Source of the DNA: Paenibacillus sp. OK003
Lineage (GTDB): Bacteria; Bacillota; Bacilli; Paenibacillales; Paenibacillaceae
Length of the DNA stretch: 64,000 nt
NCBI RefSeq assembly: GCF_900109515.1
Contig: NZ_FOBD01000007.1
Span: forward strand, 296,224 to 360,223
Direction: 5' to 3'
Shown here piece by piece: positions 51,565 to 60,415 of this stretch (position 1 is its first letter; the number at the start of each line of letters is the position of its first letter). A model generated the notes under the pieces. That model saw nothing but the letters and a program-made list of their open reading frames with translations, ran no database searches and had not been told where the DNA came from. Made by a program: the position numbers and the translations under genes.

Positions 51565-51777
51565 ATGGAATTCTTTGGAGCTCTTATAGCGTTGATCCTA
51601 TGTTTTATTGTGTTTCTTATCGTTGCTGCAGTTATACGTTATGCTATAGATTCATCAAAAACATCGAAAAGACTTGAGGATCTAATAAAAGAAGTACACT
51701 ATTTGAGAACTGAAATTAAACAACAAAATAACAATAAACAAGGCGATAATAAATATATTATTGACGAGAAAGTATAG
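51565..51777 (+). CDS. Small membrane protein (70 aa)
   Basis: Start ATG 51565 has AAGGAGTTG upstream. One membrane helix (FFGALIALILCFIVFLIVAAVI) followed by a charged coiled coil (KTSKRLEDLIKEVHYLRTEI) and an Asn-rich tail ending YIIDEKV. A degraded copy of its 3' half lies at 48645-48771. Function unknown. Confidence 0.72.
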   Translation: MEFFGALIALILCFIVFLIVAAVIRYAIDSSKTSKRLEDLIKEVHYLRTEIKQQNNNKQGDNKYIIDEKV

Positions 51778-51843
51778 TATAGGTGCCTATTCAAGAAGCA
51801 ATACCTTGCATCATGCAGGTCGTTCTATGGAAGGAGGGTTAAG

Positions 51844-52260
51844 ATGCAAAGTGATTTCATAGAGTTAGTTGAAGAGAGTGATGAGAGGTACAAATGTTAT
51901 GTTTTAAAAAATACAGTCCAAATATTTAAGCAATCCATTAAGGATGAGGATTTAAATGATGTCCGAATCTATATATCGACGACTATTCAGTTAGATGCAA
52001 TTGCTGATGTAGTAGAGTCCTATCTGCATTGGTTTACCGAGTGTGAGGCCGTATTTCGAAATTATTATGAGAATGAACTTCGTGAACAAGTACATAAGGA
52101 TTGGTTTAATGAAATTGAAGTTTATCAAGTAGATATCACATTTATTAGTAAAGAGGACTACGGAGCAACGATAGCCTGTGGAGACAATGTATTACAAGGT
52201 CACATTATGATTATTGATTTTGATCGAGAACATATCAAGGCTATCCACTTAAATGGATAA
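51844..52260 (+). CDS. Hypothetical acidic protein
   Basis: 138 residues; GGAAGGAGGG precedes the ATG. Soluble, Tyr- and Glu-rich: YISTTIQLDAIADVVESYLH then WFNEIEVYQVDITFISKEDY and a C-terminal strand (LQGHIMIIDFDREHIKAIHL). No signal peptide or recognised motif. It lies 66 bases after the small membrane protein gene on the same strand and converges with a 42-aa membrane protein gene. Confidence 0.65.
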   Translation: MQSDFIELVEESDERYKCYVLKNTVQIFKQSIKDEDLNDVRIYISTTIQLDAIADVVESYLHWFTECEAVFRNYYENELREQVHKDWFNEIEVYQVDITFISKEDYGATIACGDNVLQGHIMIIDFDREHIKAIHLNG

Positions 52261-52261
52261 G

Positions 52262-52390
52262 CTAATTATATATTCCTTTAATGATGATGACTTGTAGTCT
52301 ATTGTTTTCTCTTAGCTCCAGGTAGTTAAGAAGCAGAAGAAGCGTTACCAGTACAAGGATCACAGACGCGAACTTTTGGAATTTCCCCAT
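52262..52390 (-). CDS. Small membrane protein (42 aa)
   Basis: ATG at 52390 with GAGGAGGT about 10 bases upstream. MGKFQKFASVILVLVTLLLL then LNYLELRENNRLQVIII: one membrane helix with a basic cytoplasmic start. Too short for family assignment, but the ribosome binding site and membrane topology support a real gene. Confidence 0.55.
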   Translation of the reverse strand: MGKFQKFASVILVLVTLLLLLNYLELRENNRLQVIIIKGIYN

Positions 52391-52504
52391 GGTAGATTTA
52401 ACCTCCTCGTTATATTAAGTAAATCACGGTGTAAAACAAGTTAATTCGATACTGCCATCTATATTACATAACACCCGAAAGAAATTAAAGTTACGTGCAA
52501 AATG

Positions 52505-52545
52505 AAAAACAGGACTATTCCTCTAACGGGAATAAGTCCTGTTTC
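52505..52545 (-). terminator. Intrinsic terminator of the cation exporter gene
   Basis: AAACAGGACTtATTCC / GGAATAgTCCTGTTT hairpin followed on the minus strand by TTTC, shortly after the stop at 52564. Confidence 0.8.
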
Positions 52546-52563
52546 TATTTACAACTATTAATC

Positions 52564-53532
52564 TCAATGATGATGATGCGCATGAGCATCCGGTGCATCA
52601 CCTTTGACGGTGCATAATACCGAGGTGTCGTGAAGATGCTTCTCAGACTCGACTTGCAAGGTCACATGTTTGATTTCCTTATGCTCCAGCAGGTGTTCAA
52701 TCTTCTGAACAAGTGCCTCAGATGCGTATACATCCATCGTTCCATCAACCACAATATGAGCGGTCAGTGCATTCAGGTTGCTGGTGATGGACCAGACATG
52801 TACGTCGTGGACGCCTTTGACGCCATCGACTTGTTTGATGGTCTGAACAAGGTCATTTACATCCACATTCGCTGGCGTTCCCTCCATCAAGATATGCAGG
52901 GATGATTTGGTGACAAAGAATCCACTGCGCAGAACCAGTACCGCAACAATGACACTCGCCAGTGGATCAGCCCAGCCCCAGCCGAAGAACATCATGAGCA
53001 AAGCTGCAGCAATAGCACCAACCGATCCCAGCATATCACTGATGACATGGAGGTATGCTCCGCGCATATTCAGGTTATTCTCCGTATCGCTACCGCGCAT
53101 CATGATCCAGGCAACCAAAATATTGATGAGCAGTCCAATGATGCTGATGATCAACATGCCTACGGTTGCGACTTCTGGTGGGTTGATGAAGCGACCAATT
53201 GCTTCGTAGAAGATGTAAAGAGAGATGGCGATTAAGGTGACCCCATTTAACATGGCTGCCAAAATCTCAAAGCGTCTGTACCCGTACGTTTTGCCTGTAT
53301 TCACCGCTTTTTCACCAAAGGTGAACGCCAGCAAGGCGATCCCCAAAGCTATGGAATCAGACAACATATGACCTGCATCAGAGATGAGGGCTAAGCTGTT
53401 TGTCATGAATCCGCCAACGGCTTCAACAATCATATAAACGGTAATAATAATGAAGGAAAACAACAGTACTTTCTTGTTATTGGTACTACCATGATTGTGG
53501 CCTTGGTCGTGGTTGTGATGATGTCCGGACAT
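52564..53532 (-). CDS. Cation diffusion facilitator (CzcD/ZitB-like metal exporter)
   Basis: 322 residues; AAGGAGAGG precedes the ATG. His-rich N-terminus (SGHHHNHDQGHNHG) and C-terminus (DAHAHHHH) flank six membrane helices. Helix II carries ALISDAGHMLSDS (HxxxD metal site) and helix V VISDMLGSVGAIAAA. The C-terminal domain has GVHDVHVWSI. It exports Zn(II), and perhaps Cd(II) or Co(II), in exchange for protons. A consensus promoter with an ArsR-family-like operator lies upstream, fitting metal induction. Confidence 0.95.
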   Translation of the reverse strand: MSGHHHNHDQGHNHGSTNNKKVLLFSFIIITVYMIVEAVGGFMTNSLALISDAGHMLSDSIALGIALLAFTFGEKAVNTGKTYGYRRFEILAAMLNGVTLIAISLYIFYEAIGRFINPPEVATVGMLIISIIGLLINILVAWIMMRGSDTENNLNMRGAYLHVISDMLGSVGAIAAALLMMFFGWGWADPLASVIVAVLVLRSGFFVTKSSLHILMEGTPANVDVNDLVQTIKQVDGVKGVHDVHVWSITSNLNALTAHIVVDGTMDVYASEALVQKIEHLLEHKEIKHVTLQVESEKHLHDTSVLCTVKGDAPDAHAHHHH

Positions 53533-53627
53533 ACGAGATCCTCTCCTTTGGAGCCGTGCTCCGTTATGTAATGGATTTCTTTTGTGACTACAAGTGATAT
53601 TCGGAAATGATAAAGTGATAATACATG

Positions 53628-53690
53628 AACATATGAGCGGTTATTCATATGTTATGGTTTTATTATAGGTGCGCCTAAACATAGTGTCAA
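53628..53690 (-). promoter_or_regulatory. Promoter and operator of the metal exporter gene
   Basis: On the minus strand TTGACA (53685-53690), 17 bases, TATAAT (53662-53667): a perfect consensus. Overlapping the expected start site is the palindrome AACATATGA (53628-53636) / TCATATGTT (53645-53653), similar to ATATGAnn...TTCATAT operators of SmtB/ArsR-type metal repressors such as CzrA. Confidence 0.75.
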
Positions 53691-53846
53691 CCAGATTTGT
53701 GAAAATATAAACATGCCCGCGAGGCTTCATTGCATGTTCGCTGGCGATTTACGTTGCTTTTGTGCTACCATCTGTGCAGGATCAATATCGCGGAAGTTCC
53801 CGCTACATATTAGATGAATTTGAAACTAGAAGGGGCCGACAACAAT

Positions 53847-54524
53847 ATGAAGAATCTGCTTCTGGCGGACGACGATGCCAATATTAGAGCACTCCTCCGG
53901 CATGTCATGACCAAGGAAGGGTATCGGGTGCATGAAGCACAGGATGGAGTGGAAGCGGTTAAGGTTATGCAAGCAACACCAATCGATCTGGCGATTCTGG
54001 ATGTGATGATGCCAGGTATGGACGGACTGGAGTTATGTGACTTCATTCGGCAACATTATGACATTCCGATTATGCTGCTGACAGCACGGGATCAACTATC
54101 CGACAAGCGGGATGGGTACTTGAGAGGTACAGATGAATATGTGACGAAGCCATTTGAACCCGAGGAACTGGTCTACCGGGTTAAGGCATTATTTCGCCGT
54201 TACCATCGTACGTCCAGTGATATCATTCGCATGAATCGCATCGTGATTGACCGGAATAATGTGGAGGTCTCCGATGGGCAATCCATTCTCTTTTTACCAA
54301 TGAAGGAGTTTGAGTTACTCTCCCAACTTGCTCAGTTTCCGGGGCGCTTATTCTCGCGTGATGAACTGATTCGGTTAGTCTGGGGAGCTGACTATGAAGG
54401 AGATGATCGCACCGTGGATGTACATATCAAGCGGCTGCGTGATCGTTTTGCCGATTATGCGGATGATTTTGTCATTCAGACGGTACGGGGGATTGGTTAT
54501 AAGATTGAGGTGAAAGCGTATTGA
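53847..54524 (+). CDS. OmpR-family response regulator
   Basis: 225 residues from ATG 53847. Receiver domain with LLLADDDANIR, phospho-acceptor Asp52 (AILDVMMPGMDG) and Lys in YVTKPFEPEEL; winged-helix DNA-binding domain ending VRGIGYKIEVKAY. First gene of a four-gene operon with a kinase, a permease and an ATPase, a layout used for self-regulated efflux or antimicrobial-peptide response systems. Confidence 0.94.
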   Translation: MKNLLLADDDANIRALLRHVMTKEGYRVHEAQDGVEAVKVMQATPIDLAILDVMMPGMDGLELCDFIRQHYDIPIMLLTARDQLSDKRDGYLRGTDEYVTKPFEPEELVYRVKALFRRYHRTSSDIIRMNRIVIDRNNVEVSDGQSILFLPMKEFELLSQLAQFPGRLFSRDELIRLVWGADYEGDDRTVDVHIKRLRDRFADYADDFVIQTVRGIGYKIEVKAY

Positions 54525-55897
54525 GATCACTGTACTTTCGGGTGTTCATGATTACAATCGCGGTGATTCTGGTCAGCGCCATGCTGGGTTTTCTTTTATC
54601 GAATATTTATTATCATGCGAAGCTGAAGTCTTTCAATGACGAGAAGTTAGTTGGCATCGCGACGCAAATGAAGCAGTTTGTGGAACAGGAGCCCGCTACG
54701 GTAGAGCATTACCTGAACAATGCCGCAGCGCTCGGCTACGAAATATATGTGACGGATGGAAAAGGGTATGACCAATTCTATGGCCGTGAATTCCGCCAGA
54801 AGGATCTGGACAAGCAGGCTGTAGATCAGGTATTAAGTGGTGAGATTTACCACGGCGTCGCCGAGTTTCCCAGCAAACCTTTCATTACCGGGTTCTTTGA
54901 TAATCAATTGAGCAATACCGTCGGTGTTCATCTACAGATGGGCAATGCAAGTTATGCGTTGTTTATGCGCCCGGATGTTATTTTGCAGTTCGGTGAGCTG
55001 CGTATCTTTTTTGCGTTGATTGGAGCGTTTACGGTGGGCATTAGCATTCTGCTCTTTATCATCAGTACCCGTTATCTGGTGAATCCAATTGAACGTCTAT
55101 CCGAGGCAACCAAGCGCATTGCCCAAGGAAACTATAATCTGAAATTGTCCACCACGCGGCGTGATGAGATTGGACAGTTGGCCCAGCATTTCATGACCAT
55201 GAGTCGTGAATTGGAGCGGGTGGATCAGGCCCGTCAGCAGTTTGTATCGAACGTATCTCATGAGATTCAATCACCGCTGACCTCGATTCAGGGTTTTGCC
55301 CAACTGGTAGCGGATCGAGATCTGCCTGAACAAGAACGGGAGCACTATGCTTCCATTATTGAAGAGGAGAGCCGCCATCTCTCATTGCTCAGTAAACAAT
55401 TGCTGCTGTTGTCCTCTCTGGAACAAGGTCATGAGGATTTGACCAAAGTGAGATTCTCTCTACGAGATCAATTCCGCCAATCGGTTCAGGTGCTGCAATG
55501 GCAGTTGGAAGAAAAAGAACTGCTGCTAAGGATCTCGGTACCCGAATCCATCCAGTTATATGGCAATGAAGTGCTGCTCATGCAAGTATGGATGAATCTG
55601 CTGGGTAATGCCGTGAATCATCTTCCACAGGGGAGAAGCATCGAGATTCGTGCAGAAGAGACCAATGCCCAGTGCGTAATCTATATTCGGGATACAGGAG
55701 ATGGGATTGCGGCAGAGCATTTGCCTTTCCTGTTTGATCGTTTCTACCGAGTAGACCGTGCGAGAGAGCGTTCTTCCGGCCGAACCGGGCTGGGGCTTGC
55801 CATTGTGCAGAAAATTATCCGCATCCATGAAGGTACGATTGAGGTCTCCAGTTCGACCGAAGGAACGGTCTTTACCGTGACGCTCCCGCAGATGTAA
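54521..55897 (+). CDS. Sensor histidine kinase, HAMP type
   Basis: 458 residues from TTG 54521, overlapping the regulator stop. Two membrane helices (about 5-28 and 162-186) frame an extracellular sensor of about 130 residues. Then come HAMP (NPIERLSEATKRIAQGNYN), the H box FVSNVSHEIQSPLTS, the N box WMNLLGNAVNH, G1 RDTGDGI, LFDRFYRVDRARER and G2 RTGLGLAI. Cognate to the preceding regulator by position. Signal unknown. Confidence 0.94.
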   Translation: MRSLYFRVFMITIAVILVSAMLGFLLSNIYYHAKLKSFNDEKLVGIATQMKQFVEQEPATVEHYLNNAAALGYEIYVTDGKGYDQFYGREFRQKDLDKQAVDQVLSGEIYHGVAEFPSKPFITGFFDNQLSNTVGVHLQMGNASYALFMRPDVILQFGELRIFFALIGAFTVGISILLFIISTRYLVNPIERLSEATKRIAQGNYNLKLSTTRRDEIGQLAQHFMTMSRELERVDQARQQFVSNVSHEIQSPLTSIQGFAQLVADRDLPEQEREHYASIIEEESRHLSLLSKQLLLLSSLEQGHEDLTKVRFSLRDQFRQSVQVLQWQLEEKELLLRISVPESIQLYGNEVLLMQVWMNLLGNAVNHLPQGRSIEIRAEETNAQCVIYIRDTGDGIAAEHLPFLFDRFYRVDRARERSSGRTGLGLAIVQKIIRIHEGTIEVSSSTEGTVFTVTLPQM

Positions 55898-55963
55898 TCT
55901 GTTATTCATTTGCCGTTCATTTTCGCCTCCTATACTTGGGTTATCAAGAGGAGGTCAGAGAAT

Positions 55964-57088
55964 ATGTACTTGGCTATTAGAGAGATGAGGTTTGCCAAAG
56001 GGCGGTATGCGTTAATTGCTACCATTATGGTGCTTGTATCATTTCTAGTTTTGTTTGTCACAGGTCTGGCACAGGGGCTTGCGTATGATAACGCGGCATC
56101 CATCAAAAATATGGCAGCAACCCATTTTGTTCTGGAGCAGGATTCGAATCATCGTTTTACCCGCTCCCAGGTGAATCAGGACCAGCTGGAGCAGACACGC
56201 TCCGTTGTGGGGCAAGAGAATGCTGAACCGCTGGGTGTGAAAATGACAACAGTCAGTCCAGCTGGTGACACGAAGAAAATTGATGTAACGCTCTTTATGG
56301 TAAACCCGGAAGGTTGGCTGGCTCCAACCGTAACGGAAGGCTCTCCAATCACGGATCTGAAAGATGGGCAGGTTGTAGTGGATCAAAAGCTGTCTGAATC
56401 CGGCGTGACCATTGGAACGGTATTGGTCGATCAAGCCTCGGGAACGGAGTGGACGGTGGGTGGATTTGTGGAAAATGAGTCCTTCAGTCACTCACCGGTT
56501 GTGTTCCTGAACGAGCAGGAATGGCTCGCTATTCAGGAAGGTTCCCGTACTCAACAAGGAACAGCAGACTCTAATGCTCCGGTATACAGTGCGATTGCCG
56601 TTAAAGATGCAGGTGAGAAGGTAGACAGCCTCAGTACTGCTTTGCCGAATACAGAAGTAATAACGAAGTCCGATGCGGTATCCGCTATTCCTGGGTACAA
56701 GGAAGAGCAGGGCTCACTGCTCATGATGATTGCCTTTTTATTTGTCATCTCGGCGTTTGTGCTTGCGGTATTCTTCTACGTCATCACGATTCAGAAAACG
56801 AGTCAATTTGGTATTTTGAAAGCCATTGGGACGCGAAATTCATATCTGGCGGGCAGTGTTTCGTTGCAAGTATTGCTTCTGTCCATCGGCAGTCTGGTGA
56901 TCAGTGTGCTGTTGGTTCAGCTGTTTGAATCGATCTTGCCAGCTTCGATGCCGTTTCAATTAGGCTTGTCCACCCTGGCACTAACCTGTGTGTTATTCGT
57001 GGTGATGTCTATGGCGGGTTCGCTATTCTCGGTGTGGAAGGTTACCAAAATTGATGCGCTTGATGCGATTGGGAGGACTGCAGCATGA
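55964..57088 (+). CDS. ABC transporter permease, FtsX-like (MacB/DevC type)
   Basis: 374 residues from ATG 55964, with GAGGAGG about 10 bases upstream. N-terminal helix (YALIATIMVLVSFLVLFVTG), a large extracellular MacB-like domain (about 40-245), and three C-terminal helices in an FtsX module (SLLMMIAFLFVISAFVLAVF, GILKAIGTRNSYL). Such permeases work as mechanotransducing exporters or membrane-protein releasers. Co-transcribed with the ATPase (4-base overlap) and the upstream two-component genes. Confidence 0.93.
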   Translation: MYLAIREMRFAKGRYALIATIMVLVSFLVLFVTGLAQGLAYDNAASIKNMAATHFVLEQDSNHRFTRSQVNQDQLEQTRSVVGQENAEPLGVKMTTVSPAGDTKKIDVTLFMVNPEGWLAPTVTEGSPITDLKDGQVVVDQKLSESGVTIGTVLVDQASGTEWTVGGFVENESFSHSPVVFLNEQEWLAIQEGSRTQQGTADSNAPVYSAIAVKDAGEKVDSLSTALPNTEVITKSDAVSAIPGYKEEQGSLLMMIAFLFVISAFVLAVFFYVITIQKTSQFGILKAIGTRNSYLAGSVSLQVLLLSIGSLVISVLLVQLFESILPASMPFQLGLSTLALTCVLFVVMSMAGSLFSVWKVTKIDALDAIGRTAA

Positions 57089-57762
57089 GAAACCGACTGG
57101 TATTGCAGGGAATTACACAGACTTTTGAAGATGGTGGAGTCAAACGGACGATATTGGATAAGTTGGATCTTAAGGTGGCCGAAGGAGAACTCGTCGCGGT
57201 CATGGGGCCTTCCGGCTCAGGCAAAAGTACATTTCTGTCCATCGCAGGTGCACTGCTTGAACCGACGGAGGGACAGGTTATGCTGGATGGCGCATCGATT
57301 ATGGGCAAAAACAAACAGGACATATCCGATGTACGGCTCCAGCAGCTCGGGTTTATTTTTCAAAGTGCCAACCTCATTCCGTATCTGAAAGTGGAAGAAC
57401 AACTGATGGTGGTTGCCAAGCTCGCTGGAACGGACAAAAACAAGGCAGAGAAGCGGGTCGATGAGCTGCTGGATACGGTAGGCTTATCGCATCGACGTAA
57501 GGCATATGCCGAGAAGCTTTCTGGCGGAGAACGCCAGCGGGTTGCCATTGCCAGAGCTTTGATGAATGATCCGGCCGTCCTGCTGGCGGATGAACCGACA
57601 GCCAGTCTGGATGCGGAACGTGGACTGGATATTGTGGGCATGATTGCACGGCTCGTGAAGGAGCAGGGCAAGAGTGCGGTCATGGTTACACATGATGAGC
57701 GGATTTTGCCGCTATGTGATCGGGTTCTCTTTTTGGAAAACGGGAAACTGGTACACCATTAG
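57085..57762 (+). CDS. ABC transporter ATP-binding protein (LolD/MacB type)
   Basis: 225 residues; ATGA overlap with the permease. Walker A GPSGSGKST, Q-loop LGFIFQSANLIPYL, signature LSGGERQRVAIARAL, Walker B AVLLADEPTASLD, H-loop VMVTHDERI. Energises the adjacent FtsX-like permease. The operon ends with a terminator at 57814-57856. Confidence 0.95.
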   Translation: MRNRLVLQGITQTFEDGGVKRTILDKLDLKVAEGELVAVMGPSGSGKSTFLSIAGALLEPTEGQVMLDGASIMGKNKQDISDVRLQQLGFIFQSANLIPYLKVEEQLMVVAKLAGTDKNKAEKRVDELLDTVGLSHRRKAYAEKLSGGERQRVAIARALMNDPAVLLADEPTASLDAERGLDIVGMIARLVKEQGKSAVMVTHDERILPLCDRVLFLENGKLVHH

Positions 57763-57813
57763 CGCTCAGAGTGGAAAGTGTAAACTTTCTTTAGTTCAAC
57801 TGAAATAACATGA

Positions 57814-57856
57814 GAAGGTCCATGAATTCCCGATGGGAAAAGTGGCCTTCTTTTTT
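57814..57856 (+). terminator. Intrinsic terminator of the two-component/ABC operon
   Basis: GAAGGtC...GcCTTC hairpin with inner TTCCC/GGGAA pairing followed by TTTTTTCTTTTTT. Confidence 0.85.
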
Positions 57857-57929
57857 CTTTTTTGATCTATAATGAGAGTTAGAACTTATAATGGAAGATT
57901 TATTTTACATAGAGAGGATCGGATGTAGG

Positions 57930-58472
57930 ATGAAAATTTTGGATCGGGAACAGTTCCCTGCGCTCAGCACATCGATTCACTGGGGAATTGTTAAAGCGGA
58001 GTTTAGATTGAATGACATCGTGGATGAAACGCTGGTAAGCAATGTGAGTATCATCCCGTTTGTGGGGGAACAAGTGGTTGTTTTTCAGATCGATAACGGG
58101 AAATGGGAGCTGCCCGGAGGAACGTTAGAGGTTGGAGAGAAGTATATGGATGGACTGCAACGTGAAGTGATGGAGGAGCTCGGAGCCAAGTTGATCACGT
58201 ATCGGGTATTTGGACAATTTCATTGCATGTCGAGTGCACCTGAGCCGTTTAGATCGCATATTCCTCATCCTCATTTTGTAAGACTTATTGGTTATGGAGA
58301 AGTTGAACTGGTTGGTAAACCATTGAATCCGGCAGATGGGGAACAGGTAATTGCTGTAGAGGTTGTGGAGATTGGTGAAGCGATTAAGAGATTTGAAGAA
58401 CAGAAAAGATATGATATCGCGGAAATGTACCGATTGGCCTATTTGCTGCGAGAAGAAGCAAACGGTGAGTAG
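57930..58472 (+). CDS. Nudix hydrolase
   Basis: 180 residues from ATG 57930, with GAGAGGA about 11 bases upstream. Nudix box WELPGGTLEVGEKYMDGLQR then EVMEELGAK (G-x5-E-x7-REVxEELG). The long N-terminal strand region (FRLNDIVDETLVSNVSIIPF) and C-terminal helix (IKRFEEQKRYDIAEMYRLAY) resemble Paenibacillus/Bacillus Nudix proteins of unknown substrate. Independent transcription unit after the ABC operon terminator. Confidence 0.9.
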   Translation: MKILDREQFPALSTSIHWGIVKAEFRLNDIVDETLVSNVSIIPFVGEQVVVFQIDNGKWELPGGTLEVGEKYMDGLQREVMEELGAKLITYRVFGQFHCMSSAPEPFRSHIPHPHFVRLIGYGEVELVGKPLNPADGEQVIAVEVVEIGEAIKRFEEQKRYDIAEMYRLAYLLREEANGE

Positions 58473-58541
58473 CTGGAATGCTAGTTAGTATATTCTAAAT
58501 TCTAAATTCTTAAATCTTAAACCCTATAAACTTCGGAGGTT

Positions 58542-59048
58542 ATGATGATTAGAGATGAAATTAATGAGTTACTGGATGCTCTACCGGACCATGAACTGAA
58601 TGTGGTGTACTCGCAAATCGAGCTTGTGCACCGCAAATATATGTATAACAAAAATTTGGAGGACAAGGGAGTCCTTGTGACTGAATTGTGCGAGGAATCC
58701 GAAGAAATTATACAGAAATGGGATAACACATTTGCCAAGAACATCGGTGAAGAGGTAAAAGAGGCCATCTATTATAGCCAGTACAAGTGGCATATGTTCA
58801 GTTATGTGAAACAGGATTGCCTAACAGACAATTCAGCACGAGATGCTTTCAATGCCGAAAATAAAAACGAATTGTATGTCATGTATCAACATACACCATT
58901 CATACAGGTATTTCAGAATGCGAATAACGTCATCGCAGAAGATTTTGATTCGGAACAGGACATTTATATTTTTGACCAAGAATTCACGTGGACGTATGTA
59001 CATACCCATGAATCCAGGTGCGGACCGTATTTTTATAAAGTGAAGTAA
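58542..59048 (+). CDS. DUF4275 family protein
   Basis: 168 residues; GGAGG stands just before tandem ATG codons (58542 or 58545). The C-terminal half matches DUF4275: QYKWHMFSYVKQDCLTDNSA, ELYVMYQHTPFIQVFQNANN, DIYIFDQEFTWTYVHTHESR, CGPYFYK. The N-terminal 45 residues (INELLDALPDHELNVVYSQI) are an extra helical hairpin. Uncharacterised Bacillales family; function unknown. Confidence 0.78.
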   Translation: MMIRDEINELLDALPDHELNVVYSQIELVHRKYMYNKNLEDKGVLVTELCEESEEIIQKWDNTFAKNIGEEVKEAIYYSQYKWHMFSYVKQDCLTDNSARDAFNAENKNELYVMYQHTPFIQVFQNANNVIAEDFDSEQDIYIFDQEFTWTYVHTHESRCGPYFYKVK

Positions 59049-59250
59049 CAAGGAGCAGTAAGGAGTCACGAGTGAGGAGTTTGGAGTCAACTTTTTAAAC
59101 AAACGAATATCTGCCGGAGGAACCTTCTGATGCGTAAGAGGTCGATTAAAATATTCAGACGCGCCATGCTTAGTATCGGTAATAGACCGTTTGCAATAAA
59201 GTAATTATCCATGGAAAAGATTTTAACTTTTGAATAAGCGAGGGATCTTG

Positions 59251-59754
59251 ATGGAGCAACTGAATACTAAACTCATAACTAGACTTGCATTACCGGAGGA
59301 AGCTTCCATTGTGTTGAACCTATGGCAGGAGTCTGCCCGATGGCTGAGCTCCAAAGAGATATATCAATGGCGTCCTGAGTATTTCAATTTGGAACAAGTG
59401 AATGAATTCATGACGGATGGATCTGACGTATATCTTGCTGAAATAAATCACGAAATCGTAGGGACGTATACCTTAACGTGGTCAGACCCCCTTATTTGGG
59501 AGGAGCTCGACAACACCAATTCCGGATACATACACCGATTCGCAGTGAATCGAGATTTTAAAGGGCAAAATATAGGGCTACTCCTTCTAAAATCAGCAGA
59601 AGAGAACATTAGGCAAAAAGGGAAGACCTTGATCCGGCTGGATTGCATGGCAGATAACCTGAGACTTAATCAATACTATAAGGACTATGGATTCCAATAC
59701 ATCCGCAGAATGAAACAAGGGAACTGGAGTGCCAGTCTGTATGAAAAACAGTGA
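59251..59754 (+). CDS. GNAT acetyltransferase
   Basis: 167 residues from ATG 59251, with GAGGG upstream. The GNAT core shows YIHRFAVNRDFKGQNIGLLL (acetyl-CoA pyrophosphate loop R/Q-x-x-G-x-G/A variant), LIRLDCMADNLRLNQYYKDY and a C-terminal GFQYIRRM. Acceptor unknown. Followed 54 bases later by a second GNAT gene. Confidence 0.88.
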   Translation: MEQLNTKLITRLALPEEASIVLNLWQESARWLSSKEIYQWRPEYFNLEQVNEFMTDGSDVYLAEINHEIVGTYTLTWSDPLIWEELDNTNSGYIHRFAVNRDFKGQNIGLLLLKSAEENIRQKGKTLIRLDCMADNLRLNQYYKDYGFQYIRRMKQGNWSASLYEKQ

Positions 59755-59808
59755 TGGTATCTCTAACGACTTCGTTAAGCTCGTAAGTGTATAAAAGGGG
59801 GATTATTC

Positions 59809-60333
59809 ATGCTTTTATCCTATCATCCAATGAAAATAGCTGATGCAGAAAAAATCGTTACTTGGAAGTATGAAAATGAATATGCGATGTATAGTTTCTC
59901 TGAATCCAATGAAGATATTCAAGAAATGATGAATGGGGAGTACTTTTCAGTCCTGGATGAAATGGAGAGGGTAGTGGGATTTATTTGTTGTGGGGAATCA
60001 GCTCGAGTTCCGGGAGGAACCTCAATCGGACTGTATCAAGAAGAAGGATATCTGGATATAGGCCTTGGATTAGATCCAGTTCTGACAGGGCAAAAGATAG
60101 GATCAGTATTCCTTAAACAAAGTTTAGCATTCTTGCAAAACCATTTCAAAAGTTCTCAGTTTCGGCTGGTTGTTGCCACATTCAACGAACGAGCAATTAA
60201 AGTGTATGAGCGGACAGGCTTTAAAAGAGATAAGGAGTTTTATAGCAAAGTGCATGACGAGGACATGTTATTTATCAGTATGAAACTGGAAATGGGAACG
60301 CCCTTCTACTCTGTTCGAAAAGCATGGGTATGA
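59809..60333 (+). CDS. GNAT acetyltransferase with an out-of-frame tail
   Basis: 174 residues; AAAAGGGGG precedes the ATG. The GNAT core shows LDIGLGLDPVLTGQKIGSVF, LRLVVATFNERAIKVYERTG and FKRDKEFYSKVHDEDMLFIS. The last residues (PFYSVRKAWV) are translated from DNA that in another frame encodes the end of a different GNAT protein (60306-60412), so the original 3' end was probably replaced by a deletion or insertion. Confidence 0.85.
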   Translation: MLLSYHPMKIADAEKIVTWKYENEYAMYSFSESNEDIQEMMNGEYFSVLDEMERVVGFICCGESARVPGGTSIGLYQEEGYLDIGLGLDPVLTGQKIGSVFLKQSLAFLQNHFKSSQFRLVVATFNERAIKVYERTGFKRDKEFYSKVHDEDMLFISMKLEMGTPFYSVRKAWV

Positions 60334-60412
60334 GCAATGTGCGATGTTTAAAGGCGTGGGATATAAATTTGATCGCAGATTGGATATTGGTAGTTTCCAA
60401 AAGGTGTTGTAA
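60306..60412 (+). pseudogene. C-terminal remnant of another GNAT acetyltransferase
   Basis: In the +1 frame the DNA reads STLFEKHGYEQCAMFKGVGY then KFDRRLDIGSFQKVL and stop: the typical tail of phosphinothricin-type GNATs (L.EK.GF...G....VGyKF.rWlD....Qk.L). No start or acetyl-CoA motif is left. Confidence 0.7.
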
Positions 60413-60415
60413 CGT

